A stretch of DNA of 53,828 nt from a virus. Each line of letters begins with the position of its first letter. The first letter of the stretch is position 1. This document shows positions 1-7,448 of the stretch, in pieces. The position numbers and the translations under genes are program-made. Under the pieces are notes generated by a model that was given only the letters and a program-made list of their open reading frames with translations, was not told the origin of the DNA and searched no databases. The stretch lies in IMG/VR virus record IMGVR_UViG_3300021062_000019, positions 1-53,828 of that record; one strand, written 5' to 3'.

Positions 1-114
1 CCCTAGTAAACCTCCATTGACTACCCTAGTAAACCCAGATTTACCACCTAGTCAACCAAAGATTACTACCCCTAGTAAACCTCCATTGACTACCCTAGTA
101 AACCCAGATTTACC
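1..114. repeat. 45-bp direct repeat at the window edge
   Basis: Bases 1-45 and 70-114 are identical, giving a 69-bp period. Translated in the frame of the overlapping gene, each copy encodes a Pro/Lys-rich stretch containing PLTTLVNPDLP. The contig starts inside the first copy, so more copies may exist upstream; a repeat of this kind is a common place for an assembly to break. Confidence 0.9.
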
Positions 115-676
115 CAAACCATGTAAGAGTAAAGAAGAAGAAATAAGAAAAGAAGAAAAAGAAATAAATAAAGAAAAAGAAGAAATCAGCGAGCAACCTT
201 CGGTTGTCGCTTCATCAATTTCTGATTTTTCAAATTCTTTTTCTGAACAAAAAGAAACTATTGAAAACCCAGTAGAAGAAAAAGCACAACCAGAAAAAAG
301 CACAGCCAAACCTAAACAGCGAAAAGAAAAAACTCCATTAACTACACTTCCTAGGCCATTTAACCTGACTCCAGCAATGCAGGAATGGGCTAAGTCAAGA
401 TGTCCTTTGGTTGATGCAAAACACGAAACAGAAAAGTTTGTTAATTGGGCTTTGTCTAACGCAATCAAAAAAGCTGATTGGGATGCAACTTGGAAAAATT
501 GGCTAATACGAACACAAGAAGGACTAGAAACAAAAACGCCTATAACTGTCAAACCAAAAACAGAAACTCCAAAGCCGACAAATTCAAAATGGAAAAAACC
601 TTATTGCAATTCTGTTGAGGAGATGGAAAGACGAGAAAAACTTGCTGGTGAATGTAAAGAAACAACCACAACATAA
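2..676 (+). CDS. Phage replisome organiser / DnaT-like replication protein (5' partial)
   Basis: The frame is open from base 2, so the true start lies outside the window; the TTG at 17 falls inside a repeat and is unlikely to be the start. The N-terminal part is low complexity: two PLTTLVNPDLP units, then a Lys/Glu-rich linker. The C-terminal 110 residues contain a helical module with AMQEWAKSRCP, then KHETEKFVNWAL, then DWDATWKNWLIR. This is the pattern of the C-terminal domain of phage O-like and DnaT-like replication proteins, which bind DNA and help load the helicase. The DnaB gene follows after 12 bases, which supports that role. The missing N-terminus would be expected to hold the origin-binding winged helix; that is inference. 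The role is fairly secure, the exact subfamily is not. Confidence 0.8.
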   Translation, partial: PSKPPLTTLVNPDLPPSQPKITTPSKPPLTTLVNPDLPKPCKSKEEEIRKEEKEINKEKEEISEQPSVVASSISDFSNSFSEQKETIENPVEEKAQPEKSTAKPKQRKEKTPLTTLPRPFNLTPAMQEWAKSRCPLVDAKHETEKFVNWALSNAIKKADWDATWKNWLIRTQEGLETKTPITVKPKTETPKPTNSKWKKPYCNSVEEMERREKLAGECKETTTT

Positions 677-688
677 GGAGCTAAAGAG

Positions 689-2041
689 ATGAGTAAAAAA
701 GAAAAAGACACTAACGAAGCATATCAAGAAGTAGTTGAAATACCTAGCGATCCTGAGGCAGAAAAATATTTGCTTGGAAATTTACTCTTTGATCCTAAGC
801 TACTCCTAGAAGTTTTGGGAAAGCTAAAGTCAGATGATTTTTATCTTACTGCACATAGACGAATATTTGATGCTTTTGTAGATTTGCACAATGAAGGTGC
901 AATTATAGATATTCTAGCCATTCCGGCTAAGTTAAAAGAGCAGGGAGTTTTAGAGTCTGTCGGTGGAAGTGCTTATATTGCAAGCTTGCTAGATTCAGGA
1001 CTTGGGCTTGTTAGTCTAAGTCGTTGCATCCAAAAGATTAAAGAAGCTTCTTTAAGACGTAAAACTTTAAGATCTACTAACTTTCTTACTAGTCTAATTA
1101 CTGATAAATCTTTGGAATGGCGAGAAATTCTTAATGAAATTAATAAAACTGTTGAAATTGCTAATGAGGTTACTGCTGAGCGAGCTTTACCTAAACTAAT
1201 TGATTTAGCTTTTAATCGTTTAAGTTTTGTTGAAGAGTTGGCTAGACGTGGCAATGAGTTAATCGGTGTTACTACTGGATATAGAGCTTTGGATAGGTTA
1301 ACCCTAGGATTACAAAACTCAGATCTGATCGTTGTAGGTGCCCGTCCTGGTTGTGGTAAAAGTGCCTTGGCTCTGAATATCGCTACTAATGCAGCAGCAA
1401 AAGGAAAATCTATTGCTTTCTTTTCTTTGGAAATGTCAGCAGCACAATTGACTGATAGACTATTATGCTCAATTGCTCATGTAGATCTTCATACTTACAA
1501 AAGTGGTTATTTAAACCGTGAAGAATGGACTAGGCTGAATGAGGCTTTATCTACCATTCAAGATTACAAAATCACTATTGTTGATAGTACTGAGCTAACA
1601 CCCACCACCTTAAGATCAGAATGTCTAAGAATCAAAAAGCAACTTGGTTTGGATTTAATAGTTGTTGATTATCTTCAATTGATGCAAGCAGATAATCCTA
1701 AGAAAGAGAGATACCAAGAAATCGGGCAAATCAGCCGTGGTTTAAAACGTGTAGCCAAAGATCTTAATCTTCCTATCCTTGCACTAGCCCAAATTAGCCG
1801 CGAGGTAGAAAAACGTGGAGATTCTAAACCAAAACTTTCTGATTTAAGAGAAGGTGGTGATATTGAGCAAGATAGTGATGTAGTTTGGTTCCTTCATCAA
1901 CCAGCAATAGATCCAGATGTCGCCGAGGATAGTTACCCAACAGTTAGCCTATTAATAGAAAAACACCGCAATGGCCCCACAGGAAAAGTAGATTTTGTTT
2001 TCCTAAAAGAATTTACTCGCTTTGAATTGAAGGAGAGTTAA
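689..2041 (+). CDS. dnaB: Replicative DNA helicase, DnaB family
   Basis: At 450 aa this is normal length for a replicative helicase. The N-terminal domain (about 15-115) starts with the typical PSDPEAEKYLLGNLL pattern, including the helical part that contacts primase in this family. The RecA-like motor domain follows: Walker A GARPGCGKS near residue 218, the H1a-type segment FFSLEMS, Walker B LIVVDYLQLM near 322, and the late motif SDLREGGDIEQDSD with its acidic residues. A ribosome-binding site (AAGGAG) precedes the ATG. It acts at the replication fork as a hexameric 5'-3' helicase, loaded by the organiser encoded just upstream. All key motifs look intact. Confidence 0.96.
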   Translation: MSKKEKDTNEAYQEVVEIPSDPEAEKYLLGNLLFDPKLLLEVLGKLKSDDFYLTAHRRIFDAFVDLHNEGAIIDILAIPAKLKEQGVLESVGGSAYIASLLDSGLGLVSLSRCIQKIKEASLRRKTLRSTNFLTSLITDKSLEWREILNEINKTVEIANEVTAERALPKLIDLAFNRLSFVEELARRGNELIGVTTGYRALDRLTLGLQNSDLIVVGARPGCGKSALALNIATNAAAKGKSIAFFSLEMSAAQLTDRLLCSIAHVDLHTYKSGYLNREEWTRLNEALSTIQDYKITIVDSTELTPTTLRSECLRIKKQLGLDLIVVDYLQLMQADNPKKERYQEIGQISRGLKRVAKDLNLPILALAQISREVEKRGDSKPKLSDLREGGDIEQDSDVVWFLHQPAIDPDVAEDSYPTVSLLIEKHRNGPTGKVDFVFLKEFTRFELKES

Positions 2042-2045
2042 TAGA

Positions 2046-2258
2046 ATGAAAATTATTAAGAAGTTTGGCGATTGGGCAGTAACTGATTTAGGAGTTGATC
2101 ATATAGGTGATCCATCTTATGAGATTGATAAAGAGTGTTTGTTGACTGTTGATTGGGTTAACCACATGAAGGTTAAACGGTGGGTAAATATAAACAATTT
2201 TACCAGGGCTTTTAACTTCGCTTTGAAATATCACTGCAATGTAAAAGAGGCTGCGTAA
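2046..2258 (+). CDS. Small conserved phage protein, function unknown
   Basis: This 70-aa protein begins 4 bases after dnaB, and its stop overlaps the next start (TAATG), so it is translationally linked to its neighbours. It contains GDWAVTDLGVD, a Tyr/Trp-rich core and the segment WVNINNFTRAF. Small proteins of this general look are found near phage replication genes, but I do not recognise a function. No membrane segment, cysteines or HTH are visible. Its place in the replication operon suggests an accessory role there (inference). Confidence 0.7.
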   Translation: MKIIKKFGDWAVTDLGVDHIGDPSYEIDKECLLTVDWVNHMKVKRWVNINNFTRAFNFALKYHCNVKEAA

Positions 2259-2755
2259 TGAACCAAGAACGGAACCAACAAAATTGCACCTACTGCAATG
2301 CTCCAATCAGTCAACCTCACCAGCAGGAGTTGCACGAGCAAACACCGTGTGTGTTGAGGCAGGAGATAGCTAAGCAGGCAACGATTATAGAGGCATTGTT
2401 AGGGTTACTAGAGAGCGCGAATAGCAAGAGGCTGGAGCTGCAGAGCGAGGTAAATAACTTCCTTACCTTTGGCCAAGGAGGAGCAAATTTTAACGAATCT
2501 CAGTTAATTGCTGAGATAGCAAAACTAGAAATGCAGCTTGCTCAAGCTAAAACAAAAGGCAATTGTAATTTTTGCAACGGCACTGGCTCTTACTCGATAC
2601 CAGAAAAATCTAGCTATCCAGCTATGTATGGTGAGGAGGAGATAGATTTGCTTGGCTCTCCTGGGGATGGTGAATATAAACACGAGCTGCTGAGCCAACC
2701 AAACGCAACGCTAAGGGTAGAGAAGGTAGTAAAGGCAAGCGAGGAGGATAATTAG
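2258..2755 (+). CDS. Zinc-binding coiled-coil protein, function unknown
   Basis: The 165-aa product has two cysteine clusters around a helical stretch. The N-terminal cluster is CTYCNAP followed by spaced His and Cys residues (about 9-30); the second is CNFCNGTGSYS (about 102-112), a CxxCxGxG knuckle as in DnaJ-type zinc ribbons. Between them, residues 35-95 are rich in Ala, Glu, Leu and Gln and probably form a coiled coil. The start overlaps the stop of the preceding gene by one base. Membership of the replication/early operon is seen; a nucleic-acid or protein-scaffolding role is only inferred. Confidence 0.72.
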   Translation: MNQERNQQNCTYCNAPISQPHQQELHEQTPCVLRQEIAKQATIIEALLGLLESANSKRLELQSEVNNFLTFGQGGANFNESQLIAEIAKLEMQLAQAKTKGNCNFCNGTGSYSIPEKSSYPAMYGEEEIDLLGSPGDGEYKHELLSQPNATLRVEKVVKASEEDN

Positions 2756-2761
2756 TCACGA

Positions 2762-2980
2762 ATGAAACAACTTACGAATAGAGAACTAGAGGTATTGAAA
2801 TTGATTGCTGATGGGTATACTCACGAGGAGGCAGGAGAGAGATTAAATATTTCTGCCAAAACTGTTAACGCACATATAACTAGTATTACTCATAAGCTAA
2901 ACATTTATGGTGTGGCCAACCTAACTAAATACGCTATATCTATTGGTATTACTACATTAGACGTAGTTTCTAGAACTTAA
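2762..2980 (+). CDS. Stand-alone LuxR/GerE-type HTH protein
   Basis: The 72-aa protein is almost entirely one GerE-type helix-turn-helix: LTNRELEVLKLIADGYTHEE, then the recognition helix region with ISAKTVNAHITSI and a final helix containing KLNIYGVANLTKYA. All hallmarks of the LuxR DNA-binding domain are present (the NRELEVL opening, a Gly before the turn, KTVxxH), but no sensor or receiver domain is attached. It is the last gene before the promoter-bearing gap at 2981-3189, so control of the downstream late genes is a reasonable inference. It could pair functionally with the separate receiver protein at 29779, but there is no direct evidence for that. Confidence 0.88.
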   Translation: MKQLTNRELEVLKLIADGYTHEEAGERLNISAKTVNAHITSITHKLNIYGVANLTKYAISIGITTLDVVSRT

Positions 2981-3069
2981 TTTCTAGGACTAAGTAACTA
3001 TTGACAACCATTAGAAAAATGTGAATTAATTTCTATAATCACTCTATTTGCATAGATAAGATATTGCTT
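2981..3069 (+). promoter_or_regulatory. Candidate rightward late promoter region
   Basis: A perfect TATAAT lies at 3034-3039 and a perfect TTGACA at 3001-3006. They are 27 bp apart, too far to act together as a sigma-70 pair. TATAAT may use a weaker -35 near 3011, and TTGACA may pair with an AT-rich -10 near 3024-3030. The region separates the replication genes from the packaging genes, so it is a likely place to start late transcription. No single promoter is convincingly defined. Confidence 0.45.
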
Positions 3070-3129
3070 TACGCCCATAGCTCCAGGGGGAGCATAACCC
3101 AAAAGGTTATCAATCACTTATACGGCGTA
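3070..3129 (+). ncRNA. Compact multi-stem RNA element (leader or small RNA candidate)
   Basis: The DNA can fold into a closed three-way arrangement. The outer stem TACGCC (3070-3075) pairs with GGCGTA (3124-3129). Inside are hairpin GCTCC/GGAGC (3080-3084 with 3089-3093, loop AGGG) and hairpin ATAACC/GGTTAT (3094-3099 with 3105-3110, loop CAAAA), then a 13-nt unpaired tail. The first hairpin with its preceding TA resembles a tRNA D-arm, and the whole resembles a cloverleaf lacking the T-arm. It lies about 30 nt downstream of a TATAAT and upstream of the first late gene. Confidence 0.5.
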
Positions 3130-3189
3130 GCTATCTCCAAAACTTCACAATCCAATCAATATCTAATCAATTACACTTAACGTTTCACG

Positions 3190-3558
3190 ATGAAAACCAA
3201 ATCAAAAGCAATTATTAAAGTCGTTAAATCTATTAAAAATACATTCTTACTTCGTCTTGCTTCCAACTTTGAACTAACTCTAAGTTACACTGAATATCAT
3301 GCATTGCTTAATTGTGAGGCTGAACTAGTTGAGCGAGTAAAAGATAAACTAGTTACCGAGCAAGATGGTAGCTTAACCAGAACAGCAGTGTTAAAGCTTA
3401 AAAATCCTTTGAATGCTTATTGTACGGCATATCATCAGCATACAGGTGTAGTGATAAAAGTACTAGAAGAGTTTTGCAGTTGGGCAAGTGATGATGTAGC
3501 TAGTGCTTTACGCTCTCATATAGGCACAATGATAAGAAAATTTGGTAAGGCTGCTTAG
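3190..3558 (+). CDS. Hypothetical protein preceding the terminase genes
   Basis: The 122-aa product is basic at its N-terminus (MKTKSKAIIKVVKSIK) and mixed alpha/beta after that, with no recognised motif. It is the first gene after the promoter and RNA-structure gap and lies about 50 bp upstream of the putative small terminase, so it is probably co-transcribed with the packaging genes. No clear ribosome-binding site precedes the ATG. A DNA-binding or packaging-related role would fit its charge and position, but nothing in the sequence proves it. Confidence 0.6.
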   Translation: MKTKSKAIIKVVKSIKNTFLLRLASNFELTLSYTEYHALLNCEAELVERVKDKLVTEQDGSLTRTAVLKLKNPLNAYCTAYHQHTGVVIKVLEEFCSWASDDVASALRSHIGTMIRKFGKAA

Positions 3559-3606
3559 GAGGAGAGAGTCGGATAAGGTCGGGTCAGTTTCGCTAGGTTT
3601 CGTAAA

Positions 3607-4320
3607 ATGGCAGCAAATAAATTATCAGGTATTGCAAAAATAAGAGCCAAAGAAATTATTACTAGCGTATTTCTGTTTAATGGTGATGAGCAGACAGCTA
3701 TAGATCGTGTGTATCAAGAGCTTGGTGTTCAACTTAGCGAACGTCAGATTCAGTACTATTTTACCGATATAAAAAAACCTATCCAAGAAAACCAAGAACA
3801 GCAAGCCCAAGAAGCACTAGAAGAAATCAGGCAAAAAGAATTAAAGAAGCTCGACTACTTAGAGCTAGAAGTTATTCAGCAATGGCATAGAAGTAAACAA
3901 AACGCTGAAAGTATAACAGTTGAAAGTGTTGGGGTTGATGTAGATGAATTAAACCAACTCAAAAAAGACTTACCACAGGATGATAAATTTGCTGATGATC
4001 CTCGTAATCCTGACCCAACTCTAAAAGAAGATCTTAAAGTCCAGGTCAAAACCAAAGAGAAAAGAAAATCATCTGGCCGTATTGCAGAGCCTCGCTACAT
4101 TAAACTTCTTGTCGAAATACAAGCAAGACGCGCTCAACTGCTTGGCTTGGACAAAAAGGATGATCGCCTAGATTGGCGAGAACAGCTAAGAAAAGCTGGT
4201 TTAGACGAAACAACAATCAATGCAATTGAATATCAACTTACAGAACTTATCTCAAAGTATATTGCCGGGCTTAATAACGGCAACAATACCCAAAGCCAAG
4301 AAAACGGCTACGTCTCTTAG
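3607..4320 (+). CDS. terS: Putative terminase small subunit
   Basis: Residues 1-60 read as a helix-turn-helix-like segment (GDEQTAIDRVYQELGVQLSE, then RQIQYYF). A long charged helical part follows (about 65-100) with KKLDYLELEVIQQWHRSKQ, a pattern I associate with phage small terminases. The C-terminal portion contains EPRYIKLLVEIQARRAQLLGL, also typical of TerS-like proteins whose last helices mediate oligomerisation and contact the large subunit. The large terminase gene overlaps the 3' end by about 100 bp. TerS recognises the packaging site and hands DNA to TerL. The call rests on pattern and position. Confidence 0.72.
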   Translation: MAANKLSGIAKIRAKEIITSVFLFNGDEQTAIDRVYQELGVQLSERQIQYYFTDIKKPIQENQEQQAQEALEEIRQKELKKLDYLELEVIQQWHRSKQNAESITVESVGVDVDELNQLKKDLPQDDKFADDPRNPDPTLKEDLKVQVKTKEKRKSSGRIAEPRYIKLLVEIQARRAQLLGLDKKDDRLDWREQLRKAGLDETTINAIEYQLTELISKYIAGLNNGNNTQSQENGYVS

Positions 4321-5581
4321 ATTAAACGCTGAGCATAAGTATACACCTTATGGCATAGCAGCTAAGATCCAAGATCTTGATGTACCTGAATTATTGGTTT
4401 CTGGCCCAGCAGGCACAGGCAAGAGTCGTGCTTGCTTAGAGAAGCTTCACACAATTTGCCAAGATAATGCTGGAGTTAGATGTTTAATTGTTCGTAAAAC
4501 TCGTGAGAGTTTAAGTGAGAGTGCTTTATTTACTTTTGAAGAACATGTTTTAGGCCCAAGTCATCCCCTAAAGGATGGAACAAAAAGACGTATCAGGCAG
4601 GTTTATCATTATCCCAATGGTAGTGAAATTGTTGTTGGTGGGATGGATAAATACTCCAAGATTATGTCTACGGAGTTCGATTTAATTTATGTTCAAGAAG
4701 CTACTGAGTTAGAAAAAACGGATTGGGAGGCTTTAACTACTCGTCTTAGGAATGGCAAGTATCACTACCAGCAACTAATAGCTGATTGTAATCCTGAAGC
4801 TCCAGGACATTGGTTAAAAGTTCGTTGTGATTCTGGCAGAACATTACTACTAGATAGCGATCATAAAGATAATCCTGTTCTTTGGGATCAAGAAAAACAG
4901 GAGTGGACTAAAAAAGGTAAAGCTTATATAGCCAAGCTAGACGCTCTAACAGGTGCAGAAAAAGATAGGCTCCGTTATGGTAAATGGGTTCAAGGTACTG
5001 GTGTTGTTTACTCTGAATGGGTAGATAAGCCGGATGATCCTGATAATAGTAATGTAACCTATAACGCTGAGTATGATCCTAACCTTGATGTTTATTGGAC
5101 TGTAGACAATGGATACTCAGGAGAAGAAGACGAAAACGGGGACTTTACTCCTGATTCTCACCCATTAGCAATTTTGTTCTATCACCTGCTCGATAATGGC
5201 GATATGCTTATTTTTGATGAACTGTACAGGATTAGGTTACAACCAGAAGAAGTAATTAGGGAAGCGTTACACACTAAGCCTTATCCAAAACCACGCCAAG
5301 CAATAGTTGATAAAAGTGCAGCAGCATTAAAGGATCGCTTATATGACGATTTCGGTATTTATTATATTAGCAGTCAAGGTTTTGTCGATGAAGGCATTAA
5401 AAAAACTAGATCTTGGATTAAGCCTGATCAGAATGGACACAGAAGGTTAAAAGTGAATCCTAGGTGTAGACACCTCAGAAAAGAATTTGTCAGTTACGTT
5501 TATGGCAAAGATGGCAAACCAAAGAAGGCAAACGATCACGGCCCAGATATTGTTAGATATGCTTGTGTAGAACATAGTTAA
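4220..5581 (+). CDS. terL: Terminase large subunit (packaging ATPase/nuclease)
   Basis: The 453-aa product has an N-terminal motor domain with YTPYGIAAKIQ leading into Walker A GPAGTGKS (about 61-68), the coupling segment RKTRESLSES, and a Walker B-like DLIYVQEATE (about 154-163) ending in the expected acidic residue. The C-terminal nuclease half has candidate metal-binding acids at VDNGYSG (about 294), MLIFDELYR and AIVDKSAA (about 363). It cuts concatemers and drives DNA into the prohead through the portal, encoded two genes downstream. The ATG at 4220 overlaps terS by 101 bp; no better in-frame ATG lies before the motor domain, but a later non-ATG start is possible. Confidence 0.94.
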   Translation: MQLNINLQNLSQSILPGLITATIPKAKKTATSLRLNAEHKYTPYGIAAKIQDLDVPELLVSGPAGTGKSRACLEKLHTICQDNAGVRCLIVRKTRESLSESALFTFEEHVLGPSHPLKDGTKRRIRQVYHYPNGSEIVVGGMDKYSKIMSTEFDLIYVQEATELEKTDWEALTTRLRNGKYHYQQLIADCNPEAPGHWLKVRCDSGRTLLLDSDHKDNPVLWDQEKQEWTKKGKAYIAKLDALTGAEKDRLRYGKWVQGTGVVYSEWVDKPDDPDNSNVTYNAEYDPNLDVYWTVDNGYSGEEDENGDFTPDSHPLAILFYHLLDNGDMLIFDELYRIRLQPEEVIREALHTKPYPKPRQAIVDKSAAALKDRLYDDFGIYYISSQGFVDEGIKKTRSWIKPDQNGHRRLKVNPRCRHLRKEFVSYVYGKDGKPKKANDHGPDIVRYACVEHS

Positions 5582-5598
5582 TAAAGGAAATAAAACAA

Positions 5599-5946
5599 AT
5601 GGCAAAGAAATCACATGAAGAAAAAGCAGATAAAGAAACTCCTACTACTTCAGAAAATGCTCAAGCGGCTGAAGCTCCAGCAGATAAGCAAGTGGCAGAA
5701 CTTATTAATCAAGCTATTACTGATGCTGCAATAGGTAACGATAAGCTTTATTTTATTAAAGATAAGAAGGTTATTGAAAAAAATAAGTACGGGAAAGAGA
5801 CAGAGTTATTTGATTTTAACACTCTTGATCCTGCTCCTGAGTCAGTAACTGTTGAAGGATTTTATTTAAACAAATTAGTTTTCCTTATGGATGGGAAATT
5901 AGTTTATTTGACAGAACGTTCAACCCTCGGATTATTAGCTGAATAG
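5599..5946 (+). CDS. Hypothetical small protein between terminase and portal
   Basis: The 115-aa product starts after a ribosome-binding site (AAAGGAAA). The first 30 residues are Glu/Lys/Ala-rich and probably disordered. The rest looks like a small beta-rich domain (KLYFIKDKKVIEKNKYGK, and later LNKLVFLMDGKLVYLTE). Nothing identifies a family. The position between terL and portal suggests a minor head or packaging factor, which is inference only. Confidence 0.65.
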   Translation: MAKKSHEEKADKETPTTSENAQAAEAPADKQVAELINQAITDAAIGNDKLYFIKDKKVIEKNKYGKETELFDFNTLDPAPESVTVEGFYLNKLVFLMDGKLVYLTERSTLGLLAE

Positions 5947-5950
5947 CCAA

Positions 5951-7441
5951 ATGTCTTTTCTATCTAAGTTTCAAAATATCCCAATAGTAAAACGTGCTGC
6001 TAATGTCTACAATACTTTTATAGGCAGTAATGAAGCTGCTACTACACCCCAAGGCACTCCAGCTAAGACAGGAGAGACTCATCCTTTGGTTGGGTTTAGT
6101 GATCCTTCTCCTTCACAGCACCAAGTTAATTTTAGTTACAACACACCACAGCAACGGGTTAGGAAAAATATTGAACTAGATGTAATGATTGCCTTAAACG
6201 TTGAACTGAAAACGGCATTAAAGAATTTAGCTTATGATGCTGCTGGGACGTTTCAAGGTATTAGGGTTGTTAGTGCTGTAAATAAACCTTTAACTCAAAA
6301 GGTTGTAGATGATTTTGTTAAACGAACAAAACTAAAAAGATACTTAGCAGAGATTTTTAGACGTTGCTTATTGTATGGCAATGGCTTTCCACAGCACGAA
6401 ATAAAAAGGATTTCTAATACTAAAGCTCAGATTAATCAATTATTTTGGATGCCCGTTTATGGAATGATCCGTTGTAGTAACGAGCTAGACCAGTTTGAGA
6501 ATGTAGACGAGGCGTATCAATTACCTGATTTATCTTTAGGTGTTTGGCAGAAAAACTCTAACGTAAAATTGCCTGTATGGGCAATTAACCATATCAGGTT
6601 TTTTAATCTACCAGGAGAGCCTTACGGTTTTTCTTTGTTTGAATCCAATTTAGCTAGTAAAACGAGCCAGCAATTAGTTGATTTGTTAGTTGAATTATAT
6701 TGGCAAAGAAAATACAGCACTGTTACCGATATACACTTATTACAAGGCCCTGAAAATAGACCTGCAAATGATGAGCTATTGCGCAACCATGAGAGCAAAA
6801 TATCTAAGCTAAGAAGAATTATATTAGGGCAAGCTCCTCTTAGAGATCTTGTAATGGCCACAGGTTCTGTTAATCGTTTACCTTCTGATGCCAATACAGA
6901 TAAAACAAAAGACATTGAACTTCGCGCAGCAATCTCCCTAGCAGAAGCCCACCAATCTAGACAAATGATTTCTGATGATCAGTTTGCTAATGTTGGAGTG
7001 TTAGTAGAAAAGTACAGACAATTTTACAACCGACAAGAAACCCATCTGCAAATGATGATCGGTGAACTTGATGAGTCTGTACAGTTTGAGTTAGCTCTTA
7101 ATGGTATTGATCCTGGAGATGTAGAACTAGAATATCAGGTCGCACAAACCTTTTTGTTTCAAGATCTTGTAGTAGCTAACCAAGAGGCTAGAAATGATTT
7201 AGATAAAGGGTATATTACCAAAGACACCAAAATCAAAATAGGCTCAATGCTTTATCGTGTAAGCGCGAAAAGTGAAACCGAGAAACTTGCTCAAGAACAG
7301 AAAGCTAAGGAAATCACAGAGCAAAATCAATCCGATGATGTTCGTAGAGTCGTTGAAAACAAGCTTGAGAAAACCGATATACAATCTCGCCCAGTGGCTT
7401 TAACAGAAGTTGACCCAATAGAATCCCAGCAAATCAATTAA
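5951..7441 (+). CDS. Portal protein
   Basis: At 496 aa with the usual place after terminase and before the protease/capsid gene, this reads as the dodecameric head portal. Typical features are the stretch beginning LDVMIALNVELKTALKNLAY, a stem/clip region with FFNLPGEPYGFSLFESNLAS, and a helical C-terminus with EAHQSRQMISDDQFA. The last 60 residues are charged and low complexity. The portal forms the channel for DNA entry and exit and nucleates capsid assembly. It begins 4 bases after the preceding stop. Confidence 0.88.
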   Translation: MSFLSKFQNIPIVKRAANVYNTFIGSNEAATTPQGTPAKTGETHPLVGFSDPSPSQHQVNFSYNTPQQRVRKNIELDVMIALNVELKTALKNLAYDAAGTFQGIRVVSAVNKPLTQKVVDDFVKRTKLKRYLAEIFRRCLLYGNGFPQHEIKRISNTKAQINQLFWMPVYGMIRCSNELDQFENVDEAYQLPDLSLGVWQKNSNVKLPVWAINHIRFFNLPGEPYGFSLFESNLASKTSQQLVDLLVELYWQRKYSTVTDIHLLQGPENRPANDELLRNHESKISKLRRIILGQAPLRDLVMATGSVNRLPSDANTDKTKDIELRAAISLAEAHQSRQMISDDQFANVGVLVEKYRQFYNRQETHLQMMIGELDESVQFELALNGIDPGDVELEYQVAQTFLFQDLVVANQEARNDLDKGYITKDTKIKIGSMLYRVSAKSETEKLAQEQKAKEITEQNQSDDVRRVVENKLEKTDIQSRPVALTEVDPIESQQIN

Positions 7442-7448
7442 TGATCAA

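Noticed and set aside
1-114. CRISPR-like repeat array at the left end
   Set aside because: Only two copies of a 45-bp unit are present, they are coding in the frame of the adjacent gene, and the intervening sequence is also coding. No cas genes are present, and no other array is seen in the window.
52-552. 166-aa minus-strand frame opposite the replisome organiser
   Set aside because: It lies opposite a gene with clear domain motifs and good codon structure; its translation is a low-complexity Ser/Phe/Leu-rich product without motifs.
3001-3039. TTGACA (3001) and TATAAT (3034) as one perfect promoter
   Set aside because: The spacing is 27 bp, far from the 16-18 bp a sigma-70 promoter needs. 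They were kept only as a loose promoter region.
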